From the NCBI GenBank assembly GCA_017621705.1, contig JAGASR010000034.1:122427-186426 (forward strand): DNA of 64,000 nt. The letters run 5' to 3'. Below are positions 24,844-33,544 of this stretch, piece after piece; position 1 is the first letter of the stretch, and each line of letters begins with the position of its first letter. This DNA comes from Clostridia bacterium. Its GTDB lineage: Bacteria; Bacillota; Clostridia; Oscillospirales; UBA644. Made by a program: the position numbers and the translations under genes. Under the pieces are notes generated by a model that saw nothing but the letters and a program-made list of their open reading frames with translations, made no database searches and was not told where the DNA came from.

Positions 24844-25458
24844 TTATTTTTCTTTTCTTAATACTTTCTTCTGCCAGGACCATTTGCCGCAATTCGGGCA
24901 TTTCATGTATCTTGTTCTGCCCATATGCATAGCCCCGAAAACGCTGCTGTATTGGGGAACATGCCTGTGTCCGCATTTTTTACATTCATAGTAGCCCGCT
25001 TTTTGCTCGATTTTTATTGCGAACGGTGTTGCGATCAGAAGAGGCAGCAGGCTGAGAATGATGAGCAAAGCGGCTTTCCATTCTTCCATATGCACAATGC
25101 CCGTGATTATTGCGGCGGCGATAAGCGGCAGGACCGCGATTATACCGAGGACGATCTCCAATGAGAGCAGTCTTTTGTCGGCTTCTTCTTTTTGTCTGAC
25201 CATTTCGATCAGGTTGTTTTCCAGTTCTTTGTTGTAGTTATCCATTGAAACTACCTCCCCACTTAATAAGTCGTTAACGGTGATCCCGAGAATTTCGCAC
25301 AACTTAAGCATTATCGAAGAGTCGGGCAGAGCGATGCCTCTTTCCCATTTTGATACCGCTTTGTCGGTGATCCCGAGTTTTTCCGCCAACTGCATCTGAG
25401 TTATTTTTTTTTCTTTTCTGCAATCGGCAATGAATTTTCCGATTTTGATCTGATCCAT
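24844..25458 (-). CDS. XRE-family regulator with membrane helices and zinc ribbon
   Basis: 204 residues. HTH at residues 5-60 (IGKFIADCRKEKKITQMQLA, ITDKAVSKWERGIALPD), a short coiled linker, two membrane helices (LEIVLGIIAVLPLIAAAIIT; ALLIILSLLPLLIATPFAI), and a C-terminal zinc ribbon with CKKCGHRH and CPNCGKW. A membrane-tethered regulator is implied. Start at 25458 follows GGAAGG by 6 bases. Upstream on the same strand lies a methyltransferase gene. Confidence 0.83.
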   Translation of the reverse strand: MDQIKIGKFIADCRKEKKITQMQLAEKLGITDKAVSKWERGIALPDSSIMLKLCEILGITVNDLLSGEVVSMDNYNKELENNLIEMVRQKEEADKRLLSLEIVLGIIAVLPLIAAAIITGIVHMEEWKAALLIILSLLPLLIATPFAIKIEQKAGYYECKKCGHRHVPQYSSVFGAMHMGRTRYMKCPNCGKWSWQKKVLRKEK

Positions 25459-25569
25459 AGTTTGCCTTCCTTTCGACCCAATTATAGTCGATTTTGATGC
25501 CAAAGTCCACCCACCGTCGGTTTAGTGAGGAGATGTAAACCGAAAGTAGAGTGGTTTTTGCGGTCAAAT

Positions 25570-26370
25570 TCAGATATTTTGATCGTTTTTCCGGTTTTTA
25601 TACTCAAAAAGTCTGTAAAGCTTCTTTGCAAACTTCCCTGCGTAAAGTTTTTTGAAAATACGTTTTTCGATGCCGACAAGTTCGTCGATATATTTTTGCG
25701 GCGTCAGCGAGTGCTCTTTTACAAAAATAAGTTCGCCGCGCGAGATCTCTGTCGGGTCGTCGATGCCGTAAACTTTCGTGACACCGACATCGTTTATCGG
25801 GTTTTTGTATTTCGACAGTTTCGCCGCAAGCGTTGTGTAGCAGTCCGTCATAAGCGCAATACGGTCAAATTTCTCGCACAGCTTTGCCGTCAGACCGTTG
25901 ATCTCGCCGCCCGTAAGATACATGCTCACGCCTTCCATAACGACGATCGCGCTATTTTCGGGGATCTTTTCAAGCCATTTGCCGTCTCTTGCGTCGCCCA
26001 CGATCATTTTATAGTCGGCGTTTTCAGAAAAATATCGCTTTCGCTCTTCGATCACTTCCGCAAAATCGATATCGTACCATTTATGATTTTTCGTGCCGAC
26101 ACGCAGAACGCGGCTGTCCATTCCGCAACCGATATGAATGACCGCCGCATTTTCGTTTTCCGCCATGCGCTCTTTTAACCATTCGTCGAATACGGCAGAC
26201 CTCATCCCCATATAGTATGCGAGCCATTTCGATTTGGACTTCCCCTTGAGAGAAAAACCTTCCGCCGCCCAGATCTCCTCGGCTTTTTTGTCGCTTAAAA
26301 TTACGCCTTTTCTGCTGACATACGCCTTGCCGAAAAGGGGGATGTATAATGTTTTGTTTACGTTGTTCAT
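25570..26370 (-). CDS. SAM-dependent O-methyltransferase, LCM/TcmP-like family
   Basis: 266 residues. The SAM-binding segment VIHIGCGMDSRVLRVG, the acidic WYDIDFAEVIEERK, and VVMEGVSMYLTGGEINGL are characteristic of the leucine carboxymethyltransferase-like family (TcmP and related). AYYMGMRSAVFDEWL precedes the SAM site as usual. Substrate unknown. Its ATG overlaps the stop of the upstream small membrane protein by 4 bases, so the two are coupled. Confidence 0.82.
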   Translation of the reverse strand: MNNVNKTLYIPLFGKAYVSRKGVILSDKKAEEIWAAEGFSLKGKSKSKWLAYYMGMRSAVFDEWLKERMAENENAAVIHIGCGMDSRVLRVGTKNHKWYDIDFAEVIEERKRYFSENADYKMIVGDARDGKWLEKIPENSAIVVMEGVSMYLTGGEINGLTAKLCEKFDRIALMTDCYTTLAAKLSKYKNPINDVGVTKVYGIDDPTEISRGELIFVKEHSLTPQKYIDELVGIEKRIFKKLYAGKFAKKLYRLFEYKNRKNDQNI

Positions 26371-26684
26371 GTTTTATTCAATCCCCGATTTTTCCTGATT
26401 TTCCTTACGATCGCCCACGTTGCCCATGCAATTCCGCAGACGAGAAGAGCTATAGAAAGATAGACGGAAAAAATAAGATAAAGCAAAACTTCCCAGCCCG
26501 TGCCCGTTGCCATGGCAATAAGCGAGCTTACCGTTAAAATAAAAAGAATGACCGCAGGCAGGAGACGGATAACGATCTTCCGTACCTTAAAGCAAAGCGC
26601 AAGCTGGCAGGGGAAAAGTATTATTAAAATAAAAATCCAGATATACGGCGCAATATTCGTGTCGCCGACCCAGATATCCAGCAT
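26367..26684 (-). CDS. Small membrane protein, unknown function
   Basis: 105 residues with three clear hydrophobic helices (IWIFILIILFPCQLALCF; LPAVILFILTVSSLIAMA; LLYLIFSVYLSIALLVCGIAW) and a basic C-terminus (VRKIRKNRG). AAAGGAGG is 7 bases before the ATG. Overlaps the methyltransferase gene start (ATGA), suggesting a shared role that cannot be deduced. Confidence 0.7.
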   Translation of the reverse strand: MLDIWVGDTNIAPYIWIFILIILFPCQLALCFKVRKIVIRLLPAVILFILTVSSLIAMATGTGWEVLLYLIFSVYLSIALLVCGIAWATWAIVRKIRKNRGLNKT

Positions 26685-26733
26685 GAGGGGCGCCTCCTTT
26701 GTTAATTTCTATTCGTCAACCTTGGGGACTTTT

Positions 26734-27198
26734 TTACCGTATCTCAAAATAAGCATAAATTATTTCTTCGTCATAATCGCCCGTTTTTCTGAAATTCATG
26801 ATCTCTTTGCCGATCCGATATTCTCCTTCGGGCAGTTTTCCGTAAAGCCATTCCCAGTCGACTTTCCATTCGGTTGATTCGTCTTTGGGAATTATCCACG
26901 CTTCGGAAGTCCACGTAACGTCATATTCCTGCGGAAGAAACTCAACATCTACCCATTCCGAATCTTCCGACCGTTGAAGTGTATAAAAACTTCCCGTAAA
27001 TAACTCCGAAACCTCTTCTCCGCCCGACTGTTTGCAGACGATCGTGAGCCCTTCGGGGGATATATTTTCGGCTTCGAGCGTGACGCCCCAACTGTTTGGC
27101 GTCGGCTCGGCAGACGGATTATCGGTTGCCGTATTCGAATTGCATCCGACAAAAGCAAAAACACAAATAAAAGCTAAAATTAATGCAGATAATTTCAT
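26734..27198 (-). CDS. Lipoprotein with bacterial Ig-like domain
   Basis: 154 residues from the ATG at 27198 (GGAGGAATTTC upstream). Signal MKLSALILAFICVFAFVGC with lipobox VGC gives a lipid-anchored extracellular protein. After a short linker (TDNPSAEPTPN), the domain SWGVTLEAENISPEGLTIVC, then YTLQRSEDSEWVDVEFLP and PEGEYRIGKEIMNFR, matches the Ig-like fold common in clostridial lipoproteins. Function unknown. Confidence 0.75.
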   Translation of the reverse strand: MKLSALILAFICVFAFVGCNSNTATDNPSAEPTPNSWGVTLEAENISPEGLTIVCKQSGGEEVSELFTGSFYTLQRSEDSEWVDVEFLPQEYDVTWTSEAWIIPKDESTEWKVDWEWLYGKLPEGEYRIGKEIMNFRKTGDYDEEIIYAYFEIR

Positions 27199-27389
27199 AA
27201 TGAAATTCCTCCTTTTAACATTTAGACGTGTCGGGATAAGAATTGTTCCGCTTTTTGTTTGGATGGAGAGCATAGAAATCCTTAAAAAAAACTCTGTCAA
27301 TACGGTCTTGATTTATCTTACAGAATGTCACAAGATCTTTTTGCGGAACGAACCCTCGGTCACGCATTTTTAAGTAATAAACGTCTTTT

Positions 27390-27803
27390 TTACAGCGCCA
27401 TCAACAATGTCCCCGCACCGATAAGAATACAGCCGATCAGGGATTTCGGGGTGAACTGTTCATGCAAAAAAGTAAATGCCAGGATCAGAGTGAAAACAAC
27501 GCTCAATTTATCTATCGGGACAACTTTAGATGCCTCGCCGAGCTGCAATGCCTTATAGTAGCACAGCCATGAAGCCCCTGTCGCAAGTCCCGATAAGATC
27601 AGAAAGATCCAGCTTTTTCTGCTTATATCCGCAATTCCGCTCTGCGCATTGACAAGAAAGACCATTCCCCACGCCATGATAACCACAACAACGGTTCTGA
27701 TCGCTGTCGCAAGATTTGAGTTGACCCCTTCTATGCCGACTTTTGCCAGTATAGAGGTAAGTGCCGCGAAAATTGCGGATAGTAATGCAAAAATAAACCA
27801 CAT
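27390..27803 (-). CDS. EamA-family transporter, single-domain form
   Basis: 137 residues with about five hydrophobic helices, equal to one EamA repeat (usual DMT transporters have two). FALLSAIFAALTSILAKVGI at the start, LATGASWLCYYKALQLGEAS and VPIDKLSVVFTLILAFTFLH are family marks. It probably works as a dimer to export or import a small metabolite. GGAGGTAAT precedes the ATG. Divergent from the Fic gene. Confidence 0.85.
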   Translation of the reverse strand: MWFIFALLSAIFAALTSILAKVGIEGVNSNLATAIRTVVVVIMAWGMVFLVNAQSGIADISRKSWIFLILSGLATGASWLCYYKALQLGEASKVVPIDKLSVVFTLILAFTFLHEQFTPKSLIGCILIGAGTLLMAL

Positions 27804-27883
27804 ACAATATTACCTCCGAAATTTTTTTTCATTATACCACAGAAACGTAGGTTTTTCAATATCCTTGAAAGGGAATAATATCC

Positions 27884-27948
27884 TTGACTTTTTTATTTGT
27901 TTATGATATACTGGTATAAATTGATACTAATTGATATCAATTGATACT
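27884..27948 (+). promoter_or_regulatory. Fic gene promoter with three 10-bp iterons
   Basis: TTGACT (27884-27889), 17-base spacer, TATACT (27907-27912). Directly after it come three direct repeats AATTGATA(C/T)(T/C) at 27919, 27929 and 27939, exactly 10 bases apart, containing the palindrome ATTGATATCAAT. They cover the transcription start and look like a repressor site. Confidence 0.75.
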
Positions 27949-27967
27949 AATAATTATCGGAGCTTTT

Positions 27968-29128
27968 ATGGATATAAAACTTTTTACCGAAATACTGAAA
28001 GATAAGCATTTTTTCGATTATCGGAAAATGAAATATAAATACGACGCTGATTTCGGCGAATTTCTGCAGATTTTAGGCGAACTGTATTATAAAAATCTGC
28101 CGCTTGCGGATTTTGGCGGCGAAAACCTTGTTTTTACCGAAAATCATGCCGCAGTAGCTCAGAAATCGGTGAAACTTCTGCTTCGAGAACAGACCCGTAA
28201 TTACGGAATAAAAGCCGCCGAAGAGGAGATCATGGCGACGTCTGCGATAGAAAGTATCGATCTGAGCAGAGACAGTGTCCGCAATATTCTCAAGGGCATG
28301 ATGCCTCAAAACGAGCAGGAAAACCGTATTTGGGGCATCAAAAAAGGTCTCGAATTTATTTCCGGAGCATCAAACGGAATTACCGAAGAAAATCTTTATA
28401 AGCTTTATATGATGACTGTCGGCGATTTTCTTGACGGCGATGATAAGCTTGCCGACGGCAAATTCTACCGCCATGATGCTGTTTATGTTGTGAGCGATAA
28501 GGTCGAGCATTCGGGGCTTGAGAGCAGAAAAATAACGGATGCCATGCGTTCTCTTATTGCTTTTGCAAATGCCGATGACGGGATAAACGATCTTGTAAAA
28601 GCCGCGATCATCCATTTTTACATCGCTTTTGTTCATCCGTATTTCGACGGAAACGGCAGAATGGCTCGGCTTGTTCATCTTTGGTTTCTTATTCGGAAAG
28701 GCTACCGTTCTACGCTTTTTATCCCGTTTTCGAGCCGCATCGAAAAGAGCCGAAAAGAATATTACGATGCTTTTACGGTCATCGAGGAGAATAAAAAAAT
28801 CAGCGGAAAGATCGATGTCACGCCGTTTGTTGTCTATTTTATAAAAAATGTCTACGATAAATTGGGCGAAAATCCGACCGTTGAAGAAACCCTGTCTGCC
28901 GCCGACGAAGCCGTCGTGGCAGGTAAAGTTACGGAAAAAGAGGCAAAACTTTGGAAATTCGTTCTTTCTTTTTACGGTACAGACGAATTTTCCACAAAAC
29001 AGCTCGAAAAAGATTACGGTGATGCCGCGTACGCTACAATCCGCACGTTTGTACTGAAATTTGAAGAGCTCGGGCTTCTTTCGTCTGTAAAATACGGAGC
29101 AAGGGTAAAATATAAAATCGTAATATGA
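27968..29128 (+). CDS. Fic-domain protein (predicted AMP-transferase) with N-terminal inhibitory motif
   Basis: 386 residues. The Fic active site HPYFDGNGRMARL is at about 223-235; the histidine and GNGR loop transfer AMP or another nucleotide group to a target hydroxyl. About 135 residues earlier, ATSAIESIDLSRDSVRN matches the inhibitory helix T/S-x-x-x-E that blocks ATP binding in self-restrained Fic proteins. The C-terminal ~85 residues (FSTKQLEKDYGDAAYATIR, FEELGLLSSVKYG) form a winged helix, which may bind the iterons in its own promoter. GGAG precedes the ATG. Confidence 0.88.
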   Translation: MDIKLFTEILKDKHFFDYRKMKYKYDADFGEFLQILGELYYKNLPLADFGGENLVFTENHAAVAQKSVKLLLREQTRNYGIKAAEEEIMATSAIESIDLSRDSVRNILKGMMPQNEQENRIWGIKKGLEFISGASNGITEENLYKLYMMTVGDFLDGDDKLADGKFYRHDAVYVVSDKVEHSGLESRKITDAMRSLIAFANADDGINDLVKAAIIHFYIAFVHPYFDGNGRMARLVHLWFLIRKGYRSTLFIPFSSRIEKSRKEYYDAFTVIEENKKISGKIDVTPFVVYFIKNVYDKLGENPTVEETLSAADEAVVAGKVTEKEAKLWKFVLSFYGTDEFSTKQLEKDYGDAAYATIRTFVLKFEELGLLSSVKYGARVKYKIVI

Positions 29129-29149
29129 GCTTAAAATTTTTATAAAAGG

Positions 29150-29178
29150 TAGACATCCGCGAAAAAATGTGCTATAAT
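29150..29178 (+). promoter_or_regulatory. Promoter of the GH106-like gene
   Basis: TAGACA, 17-base spacer, TATAAT (29173-29178), 63 bases before the start codon. Confidence 0.7.
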
Positions 29179-29240
29179 TTAAACAGCAAAGCTTAAATCA
29201 CGGAATTTACGTTAAGTTAAAATAAAAAGGATGGGATATT

Positions 29241-31856
29241 ATGAATAAAACGATCCGAAGAATTCTTGACGGCCATGACGATAACCATATGCAGCCGTTT
29301 TTCTGGCAGCACGGTGAGGACGAAGCGACTCTCCGTAAATGCATGAACGCCATTCATGATGCGAACTGCAGAGCGGTATGCGTTGAGAGCCGTATCCACC
29401 CCGACTTTGCGGGTCCCGGTTGGTGGCGTGATATCGATATAATCATGGACGAAGCCCGCAAACTCAACATGAAGGTCTGGATCCTTGATGACCGTGTCTT
29501 CCCCTCAGGTGCAGCTAACGGTGCGCTCAAAAATCAGCCCGACTCGATGTGCAAACAGAATGTTTTCATGACAACATATACCGTCACAACAGACGGCCCC
29601 GTAAGCCTCGACCTTTATGCCGAGGGTCTTATGGAGATACATAACTGCAACGGCACTCCCGCGCGTGTTTTTGAAAACGATGAAACTGTTCTTTTTGTTA
29701 TCGCAAGAAATGCAGACGGTCAGACTCTCGATATCACGGACTGCGTTGAAAACAGAACACAGCTTAAATGGAATAAGCCCGACGGTGAATGGAAGCTTCA
29801 GATCGGCGTTCGTTCACGTAACACAGGCGGCAGACGTGAGCATATCGGCATAATTGAAGACGAGGGCGTTCAGCTTTACCTCGATTCCGTTCATGAACTG
29901 CATTGGCAGCGTTATGCGGATGAGTTCGGCAAAACGTTCATGGGCTTCTTCTCCGATGAGCCTGAGCTCGGCAACGGTCCCACATATGCTCATGGCAATG
30001 TTCTCGGTACAAATCAGGACCTCCCCTGGGGTCCCACTATCGAAAAACTCATGATCGAGGCGCTCGGCGAAAACTGGCGTGAGCTTTTAACATACCTCTG
30101 GACCGACGGCGAAGAAGCGCCCAGAGTTCGTATACTGTACATGGATCGCATCACAAAGCTCGTCCGTGAAAAATTCTCCAACAAGATCGGTAATTGGTGC
30201 ATGGATCGCGGCGTCAGATATATCGGACATCTTATCGAAGACGACGGTCAGCATTGCCGTACGGGTTCAACCCTCGGTCACTATTTCCGCGGTCTTCAGG
30301 GTCAACATATGTCGGGTATCGACAATATCGGCGGTCAGGTAATGCCTCAGGGCGAGGACGACACCCCCGGCTACTTCAACCCCAAGGATACAAGACACGG
30401 CGAATTTTACAACTACGCTCTCGGCAAGCTTGCACAGAGCGCTGCGGCTATCGATCCCAGAAAAAACGGCGACGCTATGTGCGAAATTTTCGGTAACTAC
30501 ATGTGGAAAGAGGGCGTTCGTCTTGAAAAATATCAGGCTGACCACTTCCTCGTTCGCGGCGTAAATCAGTTCGTTCCCCATGCGTTCAGCGGCAGAGAAT
30601 TCCCCGACGGAGACTGTCCCCCGCAGTTTTACGCTCACGGTCACAACGCTCTTTACCGTCATTTCGGCGAGATCTGCGGATATATGAACCGTGTTGCAAC
30701 CGTAACATCAAGCGGCAAACACGTCGTTCCCGTTGCCGTTCTTTATCACGGTGAACTCGAATGGGCTGACTCGAACTGTATGCCCTTTGAAAAACCGCTT
30801 CGTGCGCTTTACGACAAACAGATCGACTGCCACACCATTCCCACCGATATTTTCATCGAAAAAGATTATTATAAAACAGAGATCGGAAATCCGCTCGTTG
30901 TCAACGGTCAGAAATATCACGCTTTTGTTGTTCCCGAAGCAAAATATCTTCCCGAAGCGGCGGCAAACGGTCTTGCTGAACTCGTAAAATGCGGTCTTCC
31001 CGTTTATTTTGTCAATAATATGCCTATTAAGATCGCAGAAACGGGCGAAGCTCTCCCCGAAGAACTCAAAAATTGCCCTGTTGTTAAGCTTTCCGAGCTT
31101 TATAACGAGGTCGCAAAGCTCGGCCTTGACGTTCCCGTTATTGAACCTAAAAACAGCCGCATAAGAATTCTTCAGATCGACGGAGATACTCCCGTTTACT
31201 ATATCGTAAACGAAGATGCCGAAAAATACAGCGGCAAAGTTACCCTCAAACAAAACGGCAACTGCTATCTTTACGAGCCCTGGTTTAACGTCTGCTACGA
31301 TGCCGATGTTGAACCTGCGGATAACGGCGTTACTGTTTCCGTTGAGATCGAACCGCTCAAGAGCATCATGATCGTTTTTGGCGACTGCAACGAGCCCACC
31401 GTTAAACCCGTCGTCTGCGAAGGCGAAATGACCGAGCTTAAAGCATGGACAAGAAGCGTTTGTGAAGGCGCTCTCTATCCCGATTTTGCAGATGCGAAAG
31501 CCGTCTGTCTGCCCGACGTTGTTTCCGACGAGCTTCCCGATTTCTCCGGCTTTATCCGCTACGAAACTGAGATCGAAGCAGATAAAAATCATGCGTATAC
31601 CCTCGAAATTACGGATGCGGGCGAGGGCATCGAGGTATTCGTCAACGGCAAGAGCCTCGGTATTCAGATCGCTCCCGGTTTCAGATACGATCTGACCGAC
31701 AGCCTCACCGAAGGCAAAAATAAGCTTACCGTCGAGGTCGCAACAACTCCCGAACGTGAGGTCTATGCTATCTATCAGGCTAACAACTGGCGCTCACCCT
31801 TCGTTCCCGAAGACCCCACCGGCCTTATCGGCACTGTTCGTTTGTATAAAAAATAA
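29241..31856 (+). CDS. Large glycoside hydrolase, GH106-like (alpha-L-rhamnosidase type)
   Basis: 871 residues, no signal peptide, so cytoplasmic. MQPFFWQHGEDEATLRKCMN, VWILDDRVFPSGAANG and MGFFSDEPELGNG recall the GH106/GH-like TIM-barrel proteins annotated as alpha-L-rhamnosidase; a glutamate in FSDEPE is a candidate catalytic residue. A beta-sandwich/jelly-roll region follows (about 770-870, FIRYETEIEADKNHAYTLEI, then VFVNGKSLG). AAAAGGATGGG precedes the ATG. Own promoter and terminator. The sugar specificity is not certain. Confidence 0.65.
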   Translation: MNKTIRRILDGHDDNHMQPFFWQHGEDEATLRKCMNAIHDANCRAVCVESRIHPDFAGPGWWRDIDIIMDEARKLNMKVWILDDRVFPSGAANGALKNQPDSMCKQNVFMTTYTVTTDGPVSLDLYAEGLMEIHNCNGTPARVFENDETVLFVIARNADGQTLDITDCVENRTQLKWNKPDGEWKLQIGVRSRNTGGRREHIGIIEDEGVQLYLDSVHELHWQRYADEFGKTFMGFFSDEPELGNGPTYAHGNVLGTNQDLPWGPTIEKLMIEALGENWRELLTYLWTDGEEAPRVRILYMDRITKLVREKFSNKIGNWCMDRGVRYIGHLIEDDGQHCRTGSTLGHYFRGLQGQHMSGIDNIGGQVMPQGEDDTPGYFNPKDTRHGEFYNYALGKLAQSAAAIDPRKNGDAMCEIFGNYMWKEGVRLEKYQADHFLVRGVNQFVPHAFSGREFPDGDCPPQFYAHGHNALYRHFGEICGYMNRVATVTSSGKHVVPVAVLYHGELEWADSNCMPFEKPLRALYDKQIDCHTIPTDIFIEKDYYKTEIGNPLVVNGQKYHAFVVPEAKYLPEAAANGLAELVKCGLPVYFVNNMPIKIAETGEALPEELKNCPVVKLSELYNEVAKLGLDVPVIEPKNSRIRILQIDGDTPVYYIVNEDAEKYSGKVTLKQNGNCYLYEPWFNVCYDADVEPADNGVTVSVEIEPLKSIMIVFGDCNEPTVKPVVCEGEMTELKAWTRSVCEGALYPDFADAKAVCLPDVVSDELPDFSGFIRYETEIEADKNHAYTLEITDAGEGIEVFVNGKSLGIQIAPGFRYDLTDSLTEGKNKLTVEVATTPEREVYAIYQANNWRSPFVPEDPTGLIGTVRLYKK

Positions 31857-31882
31857 AAATCGTTAATTATCAACAAAATAAT

Positions 31883-31909
31883 AAGGACAGAGAATTTTTC
31901 TCTGTCCTT
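31883..31909. terminator. Bidirectional terminator
   Basis: AAGGACAGAGA-(5)-TCTCTGTCCTT between the convergent GH106-like and TM2 genes. Shortened relatives occur at 36740 and near 32640. Confidence 0.8.
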
Positions 31910-31915
31910 TGTGTT

Positions 31916-32290
31916 TTATACGTAATAGGGATTTGGTTTAAATAAAAGTACGATGGTGTCTATCAGCCAACCGAAGCCAAATAAACCGACCGTAAGTATG
32001 TAAAGAATTCCCATTCCTGCTTTACCTTCGTAAAACTTATGAGCACCAATATATCCGAGGAAGAAGCATAAGAGAAATGCAACCCATTTATTTTTCGGTT
32101 TTTTGAAAGCGGCAGCGTTTATATTTGTGTTAGTATTGACATTTGAATTACTGTTATTTATGACAATGTTGGGTTGTTCTGCCTTTTTTATTTCCTCAAC
32201 CTGTCTGCCGCAATGTGTGCAAAGTACAGCATCCTGGGCTATCTTTTCTCCGCAGAATTTACAGAACTTCATATTTTCTGTGTTTTCCAT
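31916..32290 (-). CDS. Zinc-ribbon TM2-domain membrane protein
   Basis: 124 residues from the ATG at 32290 (GGAGAGAGA upstream). Residues 5-35 form a zinc ribbon (KFCKFCGEKIAQDAVLCTHCG). An Asn-rich linker (NNSNSNVNTNTN) follows, then the TM2 domain: KNKWVAFLLCFFLGYIGAHK, FYEGKAGMGILYILTVGLFG and WLIDTIVLL, two membrane helices. TM2 proteins are small and of unclear function. It is divergent from an XRE gene and its promoter carries that gene's likely operators. Confidence 0.87.
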   Translation of the reverse strand: MENTENMKFCKFCGEKIAQDAVLCTHCGRQVEEIKKAEQPNIVINNSNSNVNTNTNINAAAFKKPKNKWVAFLLCFFLGYIGAHKFYEGKAGMGILYILTVGLFGFGWLIDTIVLLFKPNPYYV

Positions 32291-32317
32291 ATTCTCTCTC
32301 TCCTGTTTTTTTATGTT

Positions 32318-32394
32318 TTGCACCTATATAGGTGCAATTTATTATAACATGGAAATATAATATTGTCAAGAGTTTTGTTCTTAAATAAGTGCAA
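32318..32394 (-). promoter_or_regulatory. TM2 promoter with two 20-bp operators
   Basis: On the - strand: TTGACA (32364-32369), 17-base spacer, TATAAT (32341-32346). A perfect 20-bp palindrome TTGCACCTATATAGGTGCAA (32318-32337) lies just downstream of the -10 box; a 14-15/20 match TTGTTCTTAAATAAGTGCAA (32375-32394) lies just upstream of the -35 box and before the XRE gene. Both are probable sites of the XRE protein. Confidence 0.85.
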
Positions 32395-32406
32395 AAGAGG
32401 GGCAAT

Positions 32407-32631
32407 ATGAATATAACTGTTGAAAAAAGAGTTGGAAAAAATATAAGAGAGCTTCGTGAAAAGGCAGGGATGACGCAGGAGCTTTTGTCCGCCAAATTGC
32501 AGCTTAACGGTTGCGACATAACGAGAAGTGCGGTTGCCAAGATCGAGGTCGGGCAAAGACATCTTTATGTCGATGAAATAATTTTAATAAAAGAAATTCT
32601 GAATGTTTCCTACGAAGAAATTTTTGCGTGA
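32407..32631 (+). CDS. XRE-family repressor (module 1)
   Basis: 74 residues, essentially one HTH domain: VEKRVGKNIRELREKAGMTQ, ELLSAKLQLNGCDITRSAVA, KIEVGQRHLYVDEIILIKEI. ATG at 32407 chosen; the upstream GTG at 32389 lies in the operator. Divergent from the TM2 gene with two operator-like palindromes between them, so it most likely represses both. Confidence 0.85.
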   Translation: MNITVEKRVGKNIRELREKAGMTQELLSAKLQLNGCDITRSAVAKIEVGQRHLYVDEIILIKEILNVSYEEIFA

Positions 32632-32671
32632 AAACAGATAAGGATAGAGAAAAATCTCTGTCCTTTGTGTT

Positions 32672-33040
32672 TTATAGGCTTCCTCTGTGGGCGGCATCAT
32701 TTTTTGATAAAAGATAAAGGCAATACTGGTTCATGCTGATGCCTTCTTCTTTTGAATGTTCCGCAAGTGCGCGGTGAAGTGATTTCGGGATCCTTAATTT
32801 GAACTGCCCCGAATATTCTTCGTCCGAAACGGGTTCGGGGATCTTTATCCCGTCTTCAAGTGCTGCGGTCAGCCATTCTTTTTTACATTCTTCCGCATTT
32901 TTGATCGCTTCTTCGACTGTTTCGGCGCAAGTAAGACAACCGGGCAATTCGGGAAAACGTACAACATATCCGCCCTCTTTTGTGTCCGGAATTATTTCCA
33001 TACGGTAGGGCAGGCTCATATATTCATCGATCGTTTTCAT
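32672..33040 (-). CDS. hicB: HicB-family antitoxin
   Basis: 122 residues. The N-terminal partial RNase-H-like HicB fold (YRMEIIPDTKEGGYVVRFPE, then LPGCLTCAETVEEAIKNAEE) is followed by an RHH-type DNA-binding tail (GQFKLRIPKSLHRALAEHSK). It neutralises the HicA mRNA interferase and represses the operon. GGAGGAAAGC precedes the ATG. The hicA frame upstream overlaps its start but is frameshifted, so HicB may be an orphan here. Confidence 0.9.
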   Translation of the reverse strand: MKTIDEYMSLPYRMEIIPDTKEGGYVVRFPELPGCLTCAETVEEAIKNAEECKKEWLTAALEDGIKIPEPVSDEEYSGQFKLRIPKSLHRALAEHSKEEGISMNQYCLYLLSKNDAAHRGSL

Positions 33041-33277
33041 TGCTTTCCTCCGTTTCTATGACCTCTTTGACCATTTGAACGTAGATCGTTTTGATAGGTT
33101 CGTGTATCGGTATTGTAATGGGATTTCGTCCTGCTTTTCGGAAAGTACAATGACTGCTTCCGCCTGCAGGTCGCTTCATTTCATAACCGTAGCTCTCCAG
33201 TACTTTTTCAGTTCGTCAAATCTCATTCCTTTATCCATTGAACAGATTCGAGCCAGAAGCTTTTCCCATTTCGACAT
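33024..33277 (-). pseudogene. hicA: HicA-family toxin, frameshifted
   Basis: From the ATG at 33277 (GAGGTG 5 bases upstream) the frame gives MSKWEKLLARICSMDKGMRF, DELKK and then leaves the family after the T5 run at 33204-33208 (A5 on the coding strand). Adding one A restores VLESYGYEMKRPAGGSSHC, TFRKAGRNPITIPIHEPIK and TIYVQMVKEVIETEE, a typical HicA with its Gly-x-Ser-His active-site histidine, ending just inside hicB. So this is either a disabled toxin or a homopolymer sequencing error. Confidence 0.85.
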
Positions 33278-33380
33278 TCCGATCACCTCTTTATTAATAT
33301 TATATCATGGTGTCATATATGGTGTCAATAGTTTGCGCCGTAAATTCGGGAAATATTCAAATATAATTTAAGGATGGATT

Positions 33381-33524
33381 TTATTTTTCATCGTCCTCCT
33401 TGTCGTTGTCCTCCTTTTTGATCTTTTTTACAATGCAGAAGCCCACCCAATAGCTCACGATTCCTATTGCGTACCCGAAAGTGCCCAATATCAGCGAACT
33501 TATAATAATAAATAGATATTCTAT
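33381..33524 (-). CDS. Small membrane protein (47 aa), possibly with ATA start
   Basis: Too short for usual gene finders. AAAGGAGGT sits 9 bases before an ATA codon at 33524; the frame then reads IEYLFIIISSLILGTFGYAI, GIVSYWVGFCIV (one hydrophobic helix or two short ones) and a charged tail KKIKKEDNDKEDDEK. No ATG/GTG/TTG lies between the site and the helix. A perfect promoter with operators (33545-33597) drives it, and it is divergent from an XRE repressor. The start codon is unusual; expression seems likely. Confidence 0.6.
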   Translation of the reverse strand: MEYLFIIISSLILGTFGYAIGIVSYWVGFCIVKKIKKEDNDKEDDEK

Positions 33525-33544
33525 GTTTTTTTACCTCCTTTCAA

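Noticed and set aside
27390..27803. Truncated EamA transporter
   Set aside because: Single-domain EamA proteins of this length are a normal form, with complete start, stop and ribosome site here.
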